Shown here piece by piece: positions 1 through 5,979 of a stretch of DNA of 15,981 nucleotides. The DNA lies in assembly GCA_964393575.1 (NCBI GenBank), contig CAYMUG010000013.1:1-15981 (forward strand), in the 5' to 3' direction. How positions within the stretch are numbered: the first letter of the stretch is position 1; the number at the start of each line of letters is the position of its first letter. The DNA is from CAYMUG01 sp964393575. GTDB lineage: Bacteria > Patescibacteriota > Minisyncoccia > Spechtbacterales > 2-12-FULL-38-22. Position numbers and translations under genes: made by a program. The notes under the pieces are model-generated. The model saw only the letters and a list, made by a program, of their open reading frames with translations, ran no database searches and was not told where the DNA came from.

Positions 1-2
1 AC

Positions 3-158
3 ACGCAAAAATGCTCTGTTGATTACAACAGGGCAAAGGAAGATATAGCCGAAGGTATAGCCACTATGCTTGTGGCCGCACCGTTTGCTTTCGTAACTTT
101 CCGCGCCACGAGAAAAAATATAGAAGGCATAAAACCTAAAGATAAGAATCAACCCTAA
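3..158 (+). CDS. C-terminal fragment of an unidentified membrane protein
   Basis: An open frame enters from the left edge and ends at TAA 156-158, giving 51 C-terminal residues; the start lies outside the window. The visible part has a polar stretch, then a hydrophobic segment (IATMLVAAPFAFVTF), then a basic tail ending in KDKNQP. This suggests a final membrane helix with a positively charged, probably cytoplasmic tail. The stop codon lies inside the left arm of a perfect terminator, the usual arrangement for the last gene of a transcript. No family is recognisable from so little sequence, and the frame is supported mainly by the terminator position and lack of stops. Confidence 0.5.
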   Translation, partial: TQKCSVDYNRAKEDIAEGIATMLVAAPFAFVTFRATRKNIEGIKPKDKNQP

Positions 159-190
159 AAAACCCGCCGTTCGGCGGGTTTTTTAGGGTT
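151..190. terminator. Perfect bidirectional intrinsic terminator
   Basis: Arms 151-169 and 172-190 are exact 19-base complements with a GC core (CCCGCCG/CGGCGGG) closed by a TTCG-like turn. Runs of A on the left and T on the right let it work on both strands. It ends the plus-strand gene at 158 and would also stop any minus-strand transcript from the promoter at 263-291. Confidence 0.9.
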
Positions 191-262
191 GATAAATTAT
201 ATAGCTGGCTAATGCGGTTAAGGTATCTGTTAAACGGGAAGTTTGAGGGGCTTCAGAGGGGT

Positions 263-291
263 ATTATAGCAAAATGCTTGTGCTGAGTTAA
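263..291 (-). promoter_or_regulatory. Extended -10 promoter with no obvious coding target
   Basis: On the minus strand, TTAACT (286-291), a 17-base spacer and TATAAT (263-268) preceded by TGC form an extended -10 promoter. Transcription would run left into about 65 bases of non-coding DNA and stop at the terminator at 151-190, giving an RNA of roughly 100 nt. The 21 bases at 256-276 recur exactly at 1742-1762, upstream of the GIY-YIG gene. Confidence 0.55.
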
Positions 292-337
292 GTCGGAGCG
301 TTAATAATTGATAAGTAAGTTGATTACATCTTAAAAT

Positions 338-375
338 AAGAAAGCCCGCACCGTTGAAAGCATGCGGGCTTTCTT
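338..375 (-). terminator. Terminator of the GC-rich orphan gene
   Basis: Arms 338-350 and 363-375 are perfect 13-base complements (AAGAAAGCCCGCA / TGCGGGCTTTCTT) with a 12-base loop. On the minus strand the hairpin lies just past the stop codon at 384-386 and is followed by a T-rich stretch (CTTATTTTAAG). Confidence 0.8.
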
Positions 376-383
376 GGTGCGGG

Positions 384-1088
384 CTATAGGACCAAGATCT
401 CCTGGAAAGAGCAAGCTCCTTCGGCGCTTAGTTCGGCTGCGGCTTGGAGATCTTCCAATTCCAGGGGTTCCGGGTATTTGGCAGCAGCCCTCACCCCTGT
501 CGCGATGTCCTCAGGTGCCGAGATGCCGGCCACCAACATCGCCGCTACCGAGCTTGCCCATCCAGTAGCGGGCAACTCGTAGTCCGAACTTGGGAACACG
601 CGCGGCAGGCGCTCCAGCAAGGCCAGATCGGTCGCTGTCGGCACCGCGTCCGTGAAGGACTTGACCAACTCGGCGAACTCCGATTCTCCGAAACACTGGC
701 AGGCGAACGGAATGGGCACGCGCGCGTTCTCGGGAAAGCGCTGTAGCCTCTCCGCTGTCTTTGCGGCATGGCTCTCTCGGTAATTCTCTCCAAGCGAGCA
801 GTAGCAAGCCGCCCCAATGGCTACGACCAGATACAGGAACTGGTTGATGGACAGGATTTCTTCGAGAGTTCCCTCGAATCTCCATGCCCATACCGCCTTC
901 GTGTTCCTGCCCGTCTCTTCCACGACCAGCGATGTTTCGCTGATCTCAGAGATGCGTTGCCATGGGTACTTGGCGAGGAACATCATGGCGCGATTCGGGT
1001 TCTCCGATCTTGGACTCCACCGATTCGATTGCGCCTTCAGATCCGGCGGAGTCCCCGGACCCGGCGTGTAACTCTGTGTCACCTTCAT
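384..1088 (-). CDS. GC-rich orphan protein with one membrane segment
   Basis: A 234-residue protein of unrecognised family. The start is supported by a GAGGAG ribosome-binding site about 8 bases upstream of the ATG and by a consensus promoter at 1115-1143. One hydrophobic segment at about residues 82-99 (FLYLVVAIGAACYCSLG) follows a Pro/Ser-rich N-terminus. The C-terminal third is Ala/Glu-rich and probably helical, with related acidic helices around ISAPEDIATGVRAAA and LELEDLQAAAELSAEG. Base composition and codon choice are strongly GC-rich, with many G/C third positions, unlike every neighbour, which suggests recent transfer from a higher-GC source. Several long open frames overlap it on both strands, as expected in GC-rich DNA. 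This frame is chosen because promoter, RBS and terminator all fit it. Confidence 0.7.
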   Translation of the reverse strand: MKVTQSYTPGPGTPPDLKAQSNRWSPRSENPNRAMMFLAKYPWQRISEISETSLVVEETGRNTKAVWAWRFEGTLEEILSINQFLYLVVAIGAACYCSLGENYRESHAAKTAERLQRFPENARVPIPFACQCFGESEFAELVKSFTDAVPTATDLALLERLPRVFPSSDYELPATGWASSVAAMLVAGISAPEDIATGVRAAAKYPEPLELEDLQAAAELSAEGACSFQEILVL

Positions 1089-1114
1089 CCTGTTCTCCTC
1101 TCTCGAATGTGCAC

Positions 1115-1143
1115 ATTATACTATAAATTAATGTGATAGTCAA
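1115..1143 (-). promoter_or_regulatory. Near-consensus sigma70 promoter for the 384-1088 gene
   Basis: On the minus strand TTGACT (1138-1143), exactly 17 bases and TATAAT (1115-1120) precede the gene start at 1088, leaving a leader of about 20 bases. Unlike the gene it drives, the promoter is AT-rich like the host DNA. Confidence 0.8.
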
Positions 1144-1159
1144 CAGATGCGGGTCTGCA

Positions 1160-1193
1160 TCCAACGGCTCACACTATAGTGTGAGCCGTTGGA
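1160..1193. repeat. 34-bp perfect palindrome
   Basis: Bases 1160-1176 and 1177-1193 are exact reverse complements with no loop, centred on CACTATAGTG. Two smaller hairpins flank it: GATGC/GCATC at 1146-1160 and GGAGT/ACTCC at 1191-1212. It lies between the end of the GIY-YIG gene and the -35 box of the 384-1088 gene. It could be a terminator without a U-tract or a large operator. Confidence 0.75.
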
Positions 1194-1214
1194 GTGCGGT
1201 CGCCGGAACTCCGC

Positions 1215-1475
1215 TCAAAGTTGCAAATAATTTTTTATCATATTCTTTAAAACCGCTTTGCCTTTTGTTGTTTTAAAATATTGCTCTCGTTTGTCGGCGT
1301 CTTTCGGGTTTCTGTACGCTTCGTAATAGGCCAAGTCAAAGGGGGTAAATGCTTTTGTAGATAATTCCTCTTTATTATTATGTTCTTTAAATCTACGTTT
1401 TAAATTTTCTGTCTTGCCTGTGTATATAAAATCTTTTTGTAAACTCTTTAAAACGTAAACATAATAAAATTTCAT
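1215..1475 (-). CDS. Small GIY-YIG endonuclease-domain protein
   Basis: An 86-residue protein beginning MKFYYVYVLKSL. The GIY-YIG core is visible: YVYVLKS (GIY-like strand), FIYTGKT (YIG-like), LKRRFKEHN with the conserved Arg after the second motif, and a downstream Glu-containing helix (YYEAYRN...REQYFKT) typical of the compact YhbQ/UPF0213-type proteins. Such proteins are single-domain nucleases or nickases whose cellular role is mostly unknown. The frame is open upstream to 1523, but that extension lies in a hairpin-rich leader and has family-atypical sequence, so ATG 1473-1475 is preferred. There is no clear Shine-Dalgarno. The likely promoter is at 1749-1777, giving an unusually long leader of about 270 bases. 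Confidence 0.85.
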   Translation of the reverse strand: MKFYYVYVLKSLQKDFIYTGKTENLKRRFKEHNNKEELSTKAFTPFDLAYYEAYRNPKDADKREQYFKTTKGKAVLKNMIKNYLQL

Positions 1476-1742
1476 AATCCGGTTGGGACGCACCAGTCGC
1501 TTCCGCTCCGGTACATCCCTCACTTCACCACTCTATTTGGTTTTTAAATATTGCGCGGCGGAGCCATGTACCCGAGGAGTGTATATGAGCATAAGCGAAT
1601 ATACACGACGAGTGGTTCGTGGCTGGCTAATCAGGTTAAGAAAGATAAAAAGTAAGGCAGTTGAGGGCTTTTAGAGGCGTCGGATTCTTCAAATTCCGAC
1701 GCGGCTCGATCACGTGTCCGCCGTAGCTTTACGCGTAGGCGG
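1476..1742 (-). other. Long hairpin-rich leader of the GIY-YIG gene
   Basis: This stretch carries no convincing gene. Read on the minus strand it holds serial hairpins: TCCGCC/GGCGGA (1717-1743), GCGTCGGA/TCCGACGC (1677-1702), a GTGTATAT/ATATACAC stem with 12-base loop (1579-1606), and a GGGATG/CGTCCC stem just before the start codon. The part at about 1617-1676 resembles 204-256. The two hairpins at 1677-1743 are absent from that first copy, so they look inserted next to the -10 box. Confidence 0.5.
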
Positions 1743-1748
1743 AGGGGT

Positions 1749-1777
1749 ATTATAGCAAAATGAGACAAATAAGACAC
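1749..1777 (-). promoter_or_regulatory. Extended -10 promoter upstream of the GIY-YIG gene
   Basis: On the minus strand TATAAT (1749-1754) is preceded by TGC (extended -10). The -35 region 17 bases upstream (GTGTCT) is weak. The surrounding 21 bases (1742-1762) are identical to 256-276. Confidence 0.6.
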
Positions 1778-1813
1778 TATAAAAAGGGGTTGATAGGTGT
1801 TTCAGTTAAGTCC

Positions 1814-3037
1814 TTATGACGATTGCTCTATAACATCAATAATCTCTAATTTATCTTTATCTTTATCTTGTAAATAGCCTGGTAATATATTTTTATCCTC
1901 GTATTGAGTGTGAACTATAATAAATATATCTTCTCGGTTGTAGTTTTCCCATTTTCCACCAGCGTATCCTGATAAAAAAGAAATTAAATATTCTTTATCC
2001 TTTTCCATCTTAAATACATCTTCACTGTTGTTAATTTTTATAATTATTTCTTCTTTATTTATCCTGACTTTAAATTTGTCATGAATCATTTTTATGGGTT
2101 GATCAGAATAAATGTTTCGCTGATCTTTAACTATTGCATCAATTAAAAAATTATAACAATATAATGCATTCTCTCTTGTCCAGTTTGCCTTACCCCAATA
2201 GTGTGTACTATGCCTTAGAATTAAATCCCACTCCTGAGTATTATTTATTCCAACCTCAGCGGTTAAATCTTTGAACCTCTCTAATAAATCCTTACTTATT
2301 CCTTTTTCTATAAATCTAAATTTTTCATATGTGTCGCTGAAAAAATTACCAAAAGCCGACTCTTTGGCTTGTTCGTTTTTTATATCTACCAAAAATATAT
2401 TCTTCCTGTTTGCGTATTTTGCTTTACGCTTTTCTCGCTCCTCTTCATCTCTAGGCCATATTGGATCAACTTCATATTTTAATGATTGTTTATCAAACAC
2501 TTCAAATTTTACAATGGCTAACTGGTTTAGCGCTTCTTTGAATTTATTTTGTGAAATAAGTTTTTCGGTTTCTTTAATCATATTTCTTATTTCATCAGAT
2601 TGTATTAAATCTGCCATGCTAACCGCTAGCCAGTCGATACCTAAAAATCTATTACAGCTTTTCTCAAAAAAATTTTGGATAGGAGTAATGAGTGTTTTAG
2701 ATTGAGTAATGTTAGGCATCACTCCTTGATGTTTTATATTATTACGCAAAGTATTTATCTGGCGAATCTCATTTTTGCTCCAGAGTGAAAAATTGGGATC
2801 AGCTTGCTTCTCAAAATTTTCTATTTCGTCAACCATATTTACCAGATAACTCCTTCGTGAATTTAGAGAAATATTTAAATAACTACACAAAGCACCAGCA
2901 AAGTTATCTAGTGCATCATGGATACCTATAATACCTTGGGAAAACTGATAAACATCATGCTCTGTATCGCATGATGTAATTGCATTTTGAAATAATGATT
3001 TTGCCAAAACTAATCTATACAATATATTTTGATTCAT
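1814..3037 (-). CDS. HEPN-motif protein, candidate RNase of a defence/toxin operon
   Basis: A 407-residue soluble protein, last gene of the operon starting at 4235. The N-terminal 130 residues are helical, with a GIIGIHDALDNFAGAL helix and then LRNNIKHQG at residues 97-105. RNNIKH (R98-H103) fits the R-x4-6-H signature of HEPN ribonucleases, which act in many abortive-infection and toxin-antitoxin systems. The middle (about 140-210) is charged and helical. The C-terminal 200 residues are mixed alpha/beta and match no domain I recognise; a Trp/Tyr-rich stretch (HYWGKANWTREN) is notable. The protein is AT-rich in codon use like its operon partners. HEPN assignment rests on the motif and helical context only; a non-catalytic HEPN fold or unrelated helical protein is possible. 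Confidence 0.75.
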   Translation of the reverse strand: MNQNILYRLVLAKSLFQNAITSCDTEHDVYQFSQGIIGIHDALDNFAGALCSYLNISLNSRRSYLVNMVDEIENFEKQADPNFSLWSKNEIRQINTLRNNIKHQGVMPNITQSKTLITPIQNFFEKSCNRFLGIDWLAVSMADLIQSDEIRNMIKETEKLISQNKFKEALNQLAIVKFEVFDKQSLKYEVDPIWPRDEEEREKRKAKYANRKNIFLVDIKNEQAKESAFGNFFSDTYEKFRFIEKGISKDLLERFKDLTAEVGINNTQEWDLILRHSTHYWGKANWTRENALYCYNFLIDAIVKDQRNIYSDQPIKMIHDKFKVRINKEEIIIKINNSEDVFKMEKDKEYLISFLSGYAGGKWENYNREDIFIIVHTQYEDKNILPGYLQDKDKDKLEIIDVIEQSS

Positions 3038-3075
3038 TATTTTTTATCTTAAAATAAGAATTAATTTTTCTTATG

Positions 3076-3639
3076 TTATATTACGACCGAAGCTACGGCA
3101 AGAATAAGCGCAAGCATAAACAGACCTGTTAACAAATAAGAAAGCCATTCTAAGTGGGAATCCGATGCCCTTGTTTTTTCTCGTTTATTATATTCTTTAA
3201 GAGCTTCATAGTGCTCTTTATTATATTCTTCATAGTTCTTTTTGTTTTTAACCGCCTCCATGATTCTATTGAATTCTGTTTCAAATTCTTCTTTATACTG
3301 TTTTCGTTCATCTATTAAACCATTATGTTCTTTTGCGAGCCTTATGTGTATATATAGAACTGTAATTACAACATCGCTTACCAATATCAATATAGACCCG
3401 TACAGCAAGAACGCGTTTATTCCCAAGCTACTAAACCTGTCGGAAACTAGAACAGCAAGCATAGCGCCAAGGGCAATTAGCTGAAAGGATACTAAATTAA
3501 AATAGAATTGCCTTAGATAATCAAAATTCTTAAGCAATAAGGCAACCATATCTTTTTCTTGTTTTTCCTTTAATTTCTGTAAGGCAGTTAATTTATTACT
3601 GTATAGTTTTATTTGTTCTTTTTTACTTAAATCAGACAT
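3076..3639 (-). CDS. Three-TM coiled-coil membrane protein
   Basis: A 187-residue protein of unrecognised family. It has a Lys-rich N-terminal helix (about 1-40), two adjacent membrane helices (about 46-66, and 75-99 ending LYIHIRL), a long charged coiled-coil-like region (about 100-160, rich in Lys/Glu/Tyr), and a C-terminal membrane helix (about 164-187, ending ILAVASVVI). It lies 38 bases upstream of the HEPN gene and 9 bases downstream of the acidic small ORF, so it is almost certainly in the same transcript. Small multi-TM proteins beside soluble effectors are common in membrane-acting defence systems, but nothing here fixes a function. Confidence 0.8.
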   Translation of the reverse strand: MSDLSKKEQIKLYSNKLTALQKLKEKQEKDMVALLLKNFDYLRQFYFNLVSFQLIALGAMLAVLVSDRFSSLGINAFLLYGSILILVSDVVITVLYIHIRLAKEHNGLIDERKQYKEEFETEFNRIMEAVKNKKNYEEYNKEHYEALKEYNKREKTRASDSHLEWLSYLLTGLFMLALILAVASVVI

Positions 3640-3648
3640 TTTTTAGTT

Positions 3649-3777
3649 TTATCCTTTTGTTATATATTCTCCCTCATCTGGCTCCGGCAATTCTATGGGC
3701 TCATTTTCTTCAGAAGAGTCGTTTTCTTCCTGTTCTGGATCATTACTGGTATTAAAAATTGTGTTTTCTAAATACAT
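3649..3777 (-). CDS. 42-residue highly acidic small protein
   Basis: An ATG at 3775-3777 opens a 42-codon frame to TAA 3649-3651. The peptide begins MYLENTIFNTSNDPEQEEND and continues with a Glu/Asp/Pro-rich tail; it is strongly acidic and probably disordered. It fits the gap between two operon genes closely: 11 bases after the stop of the 148-aa gene and 9 bases before the start of the 187-aa gene. That fit, and good AT-rich codon use, argue it is translated although it is short. An antitoxin-like or regulatory role beside the HEPN protein is conjecture. Confidence 0.6.
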   Translation of the reverse strand: MYLENTIFNTSNDPEQEENDSSEENEPIELPEPDEGEYITKG

Positions 3778-3788
3778 GTTGAACGTTT

Positions 3789-4235
3789 TTACTTAATAAT
3801 AAAATTAAAGCTTATTAATAAAACGGACAATAAGAACAAGATAAGTGCTACTCTAAAGCACAGAATTTTATGTTGTGTGATCTTGTTATTGTCCTTTAAT
3901 GCCTTTTTATAATTACTTATAAGTTGTCCTTGCGCGCTTTCTTCTTTTAGTTTTGAATACTCAAGAAGCTTTTGAATAGAAGGGATGCCGGTATTATATT
4001 TGCGAGGCCATAAAGCCCAAGCAAAAATTAACATAGAAAGCAAAAGAAGTAGCAAGGCAAGTATGTTTATATATTTAATATCTTCAGCCTGGAAAATAAA
4101 GCCGGAATAACCTATAAAAATAGTGGCACCAAAACCTAAAAATATCCCGGCTTTAAAATCTATAGAATCATCGCTTCGTAATAAATACTCATTCTTTTTT
4201 ATAACTTCGTTTAATATTGTTTTATTCAGGGACAT
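3789..4235 (-). CDS. Three-TM protein, distantly PycTM/SLATT-like
   Basis: First gene of the four-gene operon, 148 residues. A polar N-terminal helix leads to SIDFKAGIFLGFG at about 24-36, running into TM1 (to about 48). TM2 is about 57-76, a soluble linker with a long helix is about 77-124, and TM3 is about 126-147. The DxKAxxxLGF-type entry into TM1, a cytoplasmic helical segment and a final TM recall small transmembrane effectors of nucleotide-signalling defence systems (Pycsar PycTM, SLATT proteins). That resemblance is from layout and one motif, not from alignment. No cyclase lies beside it; the only nucleotidyltransferase in the window is about 10 kb away in the CBASS operon. Confidence 0.8.
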   Translation of the reverse strand: MSLNKTILNEVIKKNEYLLRSDDSIDFKAGIFLGFGATIFIGYSGFIFQAEDIKYINILALLLLLLSMLIFAWALWPRKYNTGIPSIQKLLEYSKLKEESAQGQLISNYKKALKDNNKITQHKILCFRVALILFLLSVLLISFNFIIK

Positions 4236-4264
4236 TTAATGTAATTTGTGGATTAGTTTTCAGT

Positions 4265-4293
4265 ATTATAAACCAAATTCCCTGGTCGGTCAC
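4265..4293 (-). promoter_or_regulatory. Promoter of the HEPN/transmembrane operon
   Basis: On the minus strand GTGACC (4288-4293, 4/6), a 17-base spacer and TATAAT (4265-4270) lie about 30 bases upstream of the ATG at 4235. No other comparable promoter is visible inside the operon. Confidence 0.6.
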
Positions 4294-4369
4294 ACTTGTT
4301 AAAACTGGTGGATTGTGGTGTAGTTGTGGATAAATGCTTTTTTACAAACAAACAAAGTGATGTTATTGT

Positions 4370-4553
4370 ATAAAGTAGCAATTAAACAATTATGAGGAAC
4401 AGACCGCAGTTGAAGTCAGCGCCTGGGCGCTGGTCCGGAATACAATCTGGATCCCGATTCGGGGAATAAAGATAGCATTGGATGATTTGGCAATACCATG
4501 CCAAAAGCAAATTCATTACATTAGTGTAGTGGCGTTGCTTTTGGCATTTTTTT
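4370..4553 (+). ncRNA. Candidate structured RNA ending in an intrinsic terminator
   Basis: This non-coding stretch has strong plus-strand folding. CAGCGCC/GGCGCTG (about 4418-4434) sits inside a GACC/GGTC closing helix, a small GC hairpin lies at about 4450-4465, and a terminator hairpin has arms 4499-4510 and 4535-4546 followed by seven T (4547-4553). TTGGCA at 4487-4492 can instead pair with TGCCAA at 4499-4504, which would break the terminator. A weak -10-like TATAAA lies at about 4368-4374. No known RNA family is recognised. The RNA could be free-standing or a leader, but a second terminator separates it from the next gene. Confidence 0.45.
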
Positions 4554-4563
4554 GTTCAAAAGC

Positions 4564-4594
4564 AAAAACCCGAGCTAATGTAGCTCGGGTTTTT
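4564..4594. terminator. Second, bidirectional terminator
   Basis: Perfect 14-base arms (4564-4577 and 4581-4594) with core CCCGAGCTA/TAGCTCGGG and A/T runs on both sides. It lies directly behind the terminator of the candidate RNA and isolates the packaging operon from upstream transcription. Confidence 0.85.
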
Positions 4595-4599
4595 TAATT

Positions 4600-4640
4600 A
4601 TTAACAAGGTTAGCTTTTTGATGGCATATTAACAAGTTAA
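4600..4640 (+). promoter_or_regulatory. Promoter and repeated operator-like sequence before the packaging genes
   Basis: TTAACA (4601-4606), 18 bases and CATATT (4625-4630) form a moderate promoter. ATTAACAAG occurs twice (4600-4608 and 4628-4636). The second copy is part of the inverted repeat TTAAC-AA-GTTAA (4629-4640); the first is an imperfect version. Two such sites over a promoter suggest a dimeric repressor. Confidence 0.4.
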
Positions 4641-4650
4641 TCAAAAACTT

Positions 4651-5979
4651 ATGTCCAATAAAAAGGAGTTAAAGATCAATTACGTTCCTGTAAAGGAACT
4701 TAAGCTCTCAGAATATAATCCGAGGAAACATGATGCCGAAACGGCTGAGCAGTTAAAGCGCTCTATAAAACGCTTCGGTTTCGTGGATCCTGTTATCGCA
4801 AACAGTGCGCAGGAACGTAAGAACGTTCTCGTTGGCGGACACTTCCGCGTAAAGGCAGCGAAAGAATTAAAGTTGGACACGATTCCTGTAGCTTATGTAA
4901 ACATACCCGACATTGAGAAAGAAAAGGAATTGAATATCCGGCTTAACAAAAACGTCGGCGACTGGGATACAGACCTCCTTGCTGAATTTGATGAGGCATT
5001 CCTTGCCGACATTGGCTTTAGCAGCGAAGAACTTGATGACGTGTTTGATGTAGAAGAAAATCCCGAAGAGTTTGACCTAAACAAAGAACTGGAAAAACTC
5101 GATATAAAAGAAGTATCTGTAGAGAAAGGAGACGTATACGCACTGGGCAACCACCGGCTCATGTGCGGCGATAGTACCGAAGAAAAAGACATGTTCAAGC
5201 TCATGCAAGAAGAAAAAGCCAATATGTGTTTTACAGATCCTCCTTATATCCTGGATTACCTCCACGGCAAAAAACGGAACGGCAACCCTACTGAAGGCTT
5301 CGGCCAGAAACGCGACAGAAAATACTTGGAAACAGATGTTTTGCCCGATGATTTCACCGAAAAATGGATGGCAAATGTGGCGAAGGTACAAAATGATGAC
5401 TTCAGCATAATTGTTTTTGAAAACCCCAAGAACCTAAGAACCATATGGAATGAAATGGAAAAGCACTGGCGATATCGCAATACCATAATTTGGCATTTAC
5501 CAAACAGAGTGCAGGGATTTTCTGCTAAATATAAGTTCTTCAATAAGCACGATATCGCGCTTGTAGGCACAAAAGGAGAAGTTGAGCTAAGTACAAAGGA
5601 GGAAGAAAAGGAGTTATTTCAAAACGAGTATGAAAGCGCTCTTTTCGCAACAAGCGGAAAGCCGCATTGGGAAAACTACAGCAAGGGTTCCAAGTATTGT
5701 CCGACCGACTTTATTGAATACAAAGCAAGCGATGAAAAATCCTCCGGGCAGGGAATCATTTTCGGCACGAAACCTGTTGAGATATTAATTCCGTATATAA
5801 AGGTTTTAACAAAGCGGGGTGACTTGATAGTAGAGCCCTTCGGAGGCAGCGGAAGTACAATAATTGCCGCCGAAAAGCTCGGCAGACGCTGTTACGCTAT
5901 AGAAAAATCTCCTGTCTATACGGAAGTTATAATTAAACGCTTGGAAAAGCTAACCGGCAAAAAAGCTAAGAAGTTATGA
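4651..5979 (+). CDS. ParB-domain DNA methyltransferase (beta-class N6-A/N4-C)
   Basis: A 442-residue two-domain protein. Residues about 10-100 form a ParB/Srx-like domain (NPRKHDAETAEQLKRSI, GFVDPVIA, VLVGGHFRVKAAKEL). Residues about 155-440 form an S-adenosylmethionine-dependent DNA methyltransferase with catalytic DPPY at 196-199 before the SAM-binding motif FGGSGST at 397-403, the beta-class order. This fusion is typical of phages and prophages, where it modifies phage DNA or sits beside the terminase. Specificity cannot be read from the sequence. The start ATG at 4651 has no clear Shine-Dalgarno, and the next gene overlaps its end by 4 bases (ATGA), showing translational coupling with the terminase genes. 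Confidence 0.93.
   Translation: MSNKKELKINYVPVKELKLSEYNPRKHDAETAEQLKRSIKRFGFVDPVIANSAQERKNVLVGGHFRVKAAKELKLDTIPVAYVNIPDIEKEKELNIRLNKNVGDWDTDLLAEFDEAFLADIGFSSEELDDVFDVEENPEEFDLNKELEKLDIKEVSVEKGDVYALGNHRLMCGDSTEEKDMFKLMQEEKANMCFTDPPYILDYLHGKKRNGNPTEGFGQKRDRKYLETDVLPDDFTEKWMANVAKVQNDDFSIIVFENPKNLRTIWNEMEKHWRYRNTIIWHLPNRVQGFSAKYKFFNKHDIALVGTKGEVELSTKEEEKELFQNEYESALFATSGKPHWENYSKGSKYCPTDFIEYKASDEKSSGQGIIFGTKPVEILIPYIKVLTKRGDLIVEPFGGSGSTIIAAEKLGRRCYAIEKSPVYTEVIIKRLEKLTGKKAKKL

Noticed and set aside
946..1164. Minus-strand ORF and others overlapping the 384-1088 gene
   Set aside because: Long overlapping frames are expected in GC-rich DNA; this one starts upstream of the promoter at 1115-1143 and lacks an RBS.
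1483..1674. 63-codon plus-strand ORF opposite the GIY-YIG leader
   Set aside because: It runs through the hairpins of the leader, has no RBS or promoter, and its sequence is what the inverted repeats force; better read as non-coding.
2271..2705. 144-codon plus-strand ORF inside the HEPN-motif gene
   Set aside because: Antisense shadow: Ser/Phe/Leu-rich composition, no RBS, and the opposite frame has operon context.
4247..4333. DnaA-box-like sequences (exact TGTGGATAA at 4325-4333, near match at 4247-4255) hinting at a replication origin
   Set aside because: Only one exact box, no dnaA/dnaN or rep gene nearby and no AT-rich iterons; a single 9-mer is expected by chance in AT-rich DNA.
4390..4470. 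Possible tRNA between the HEPN operon and the methyltransferase gene
   Set aside because: The GC hairpin has a two-base loop, and no anticodon arm, T-loop GTTCGA or acceptor stem can be assembled on either strand.
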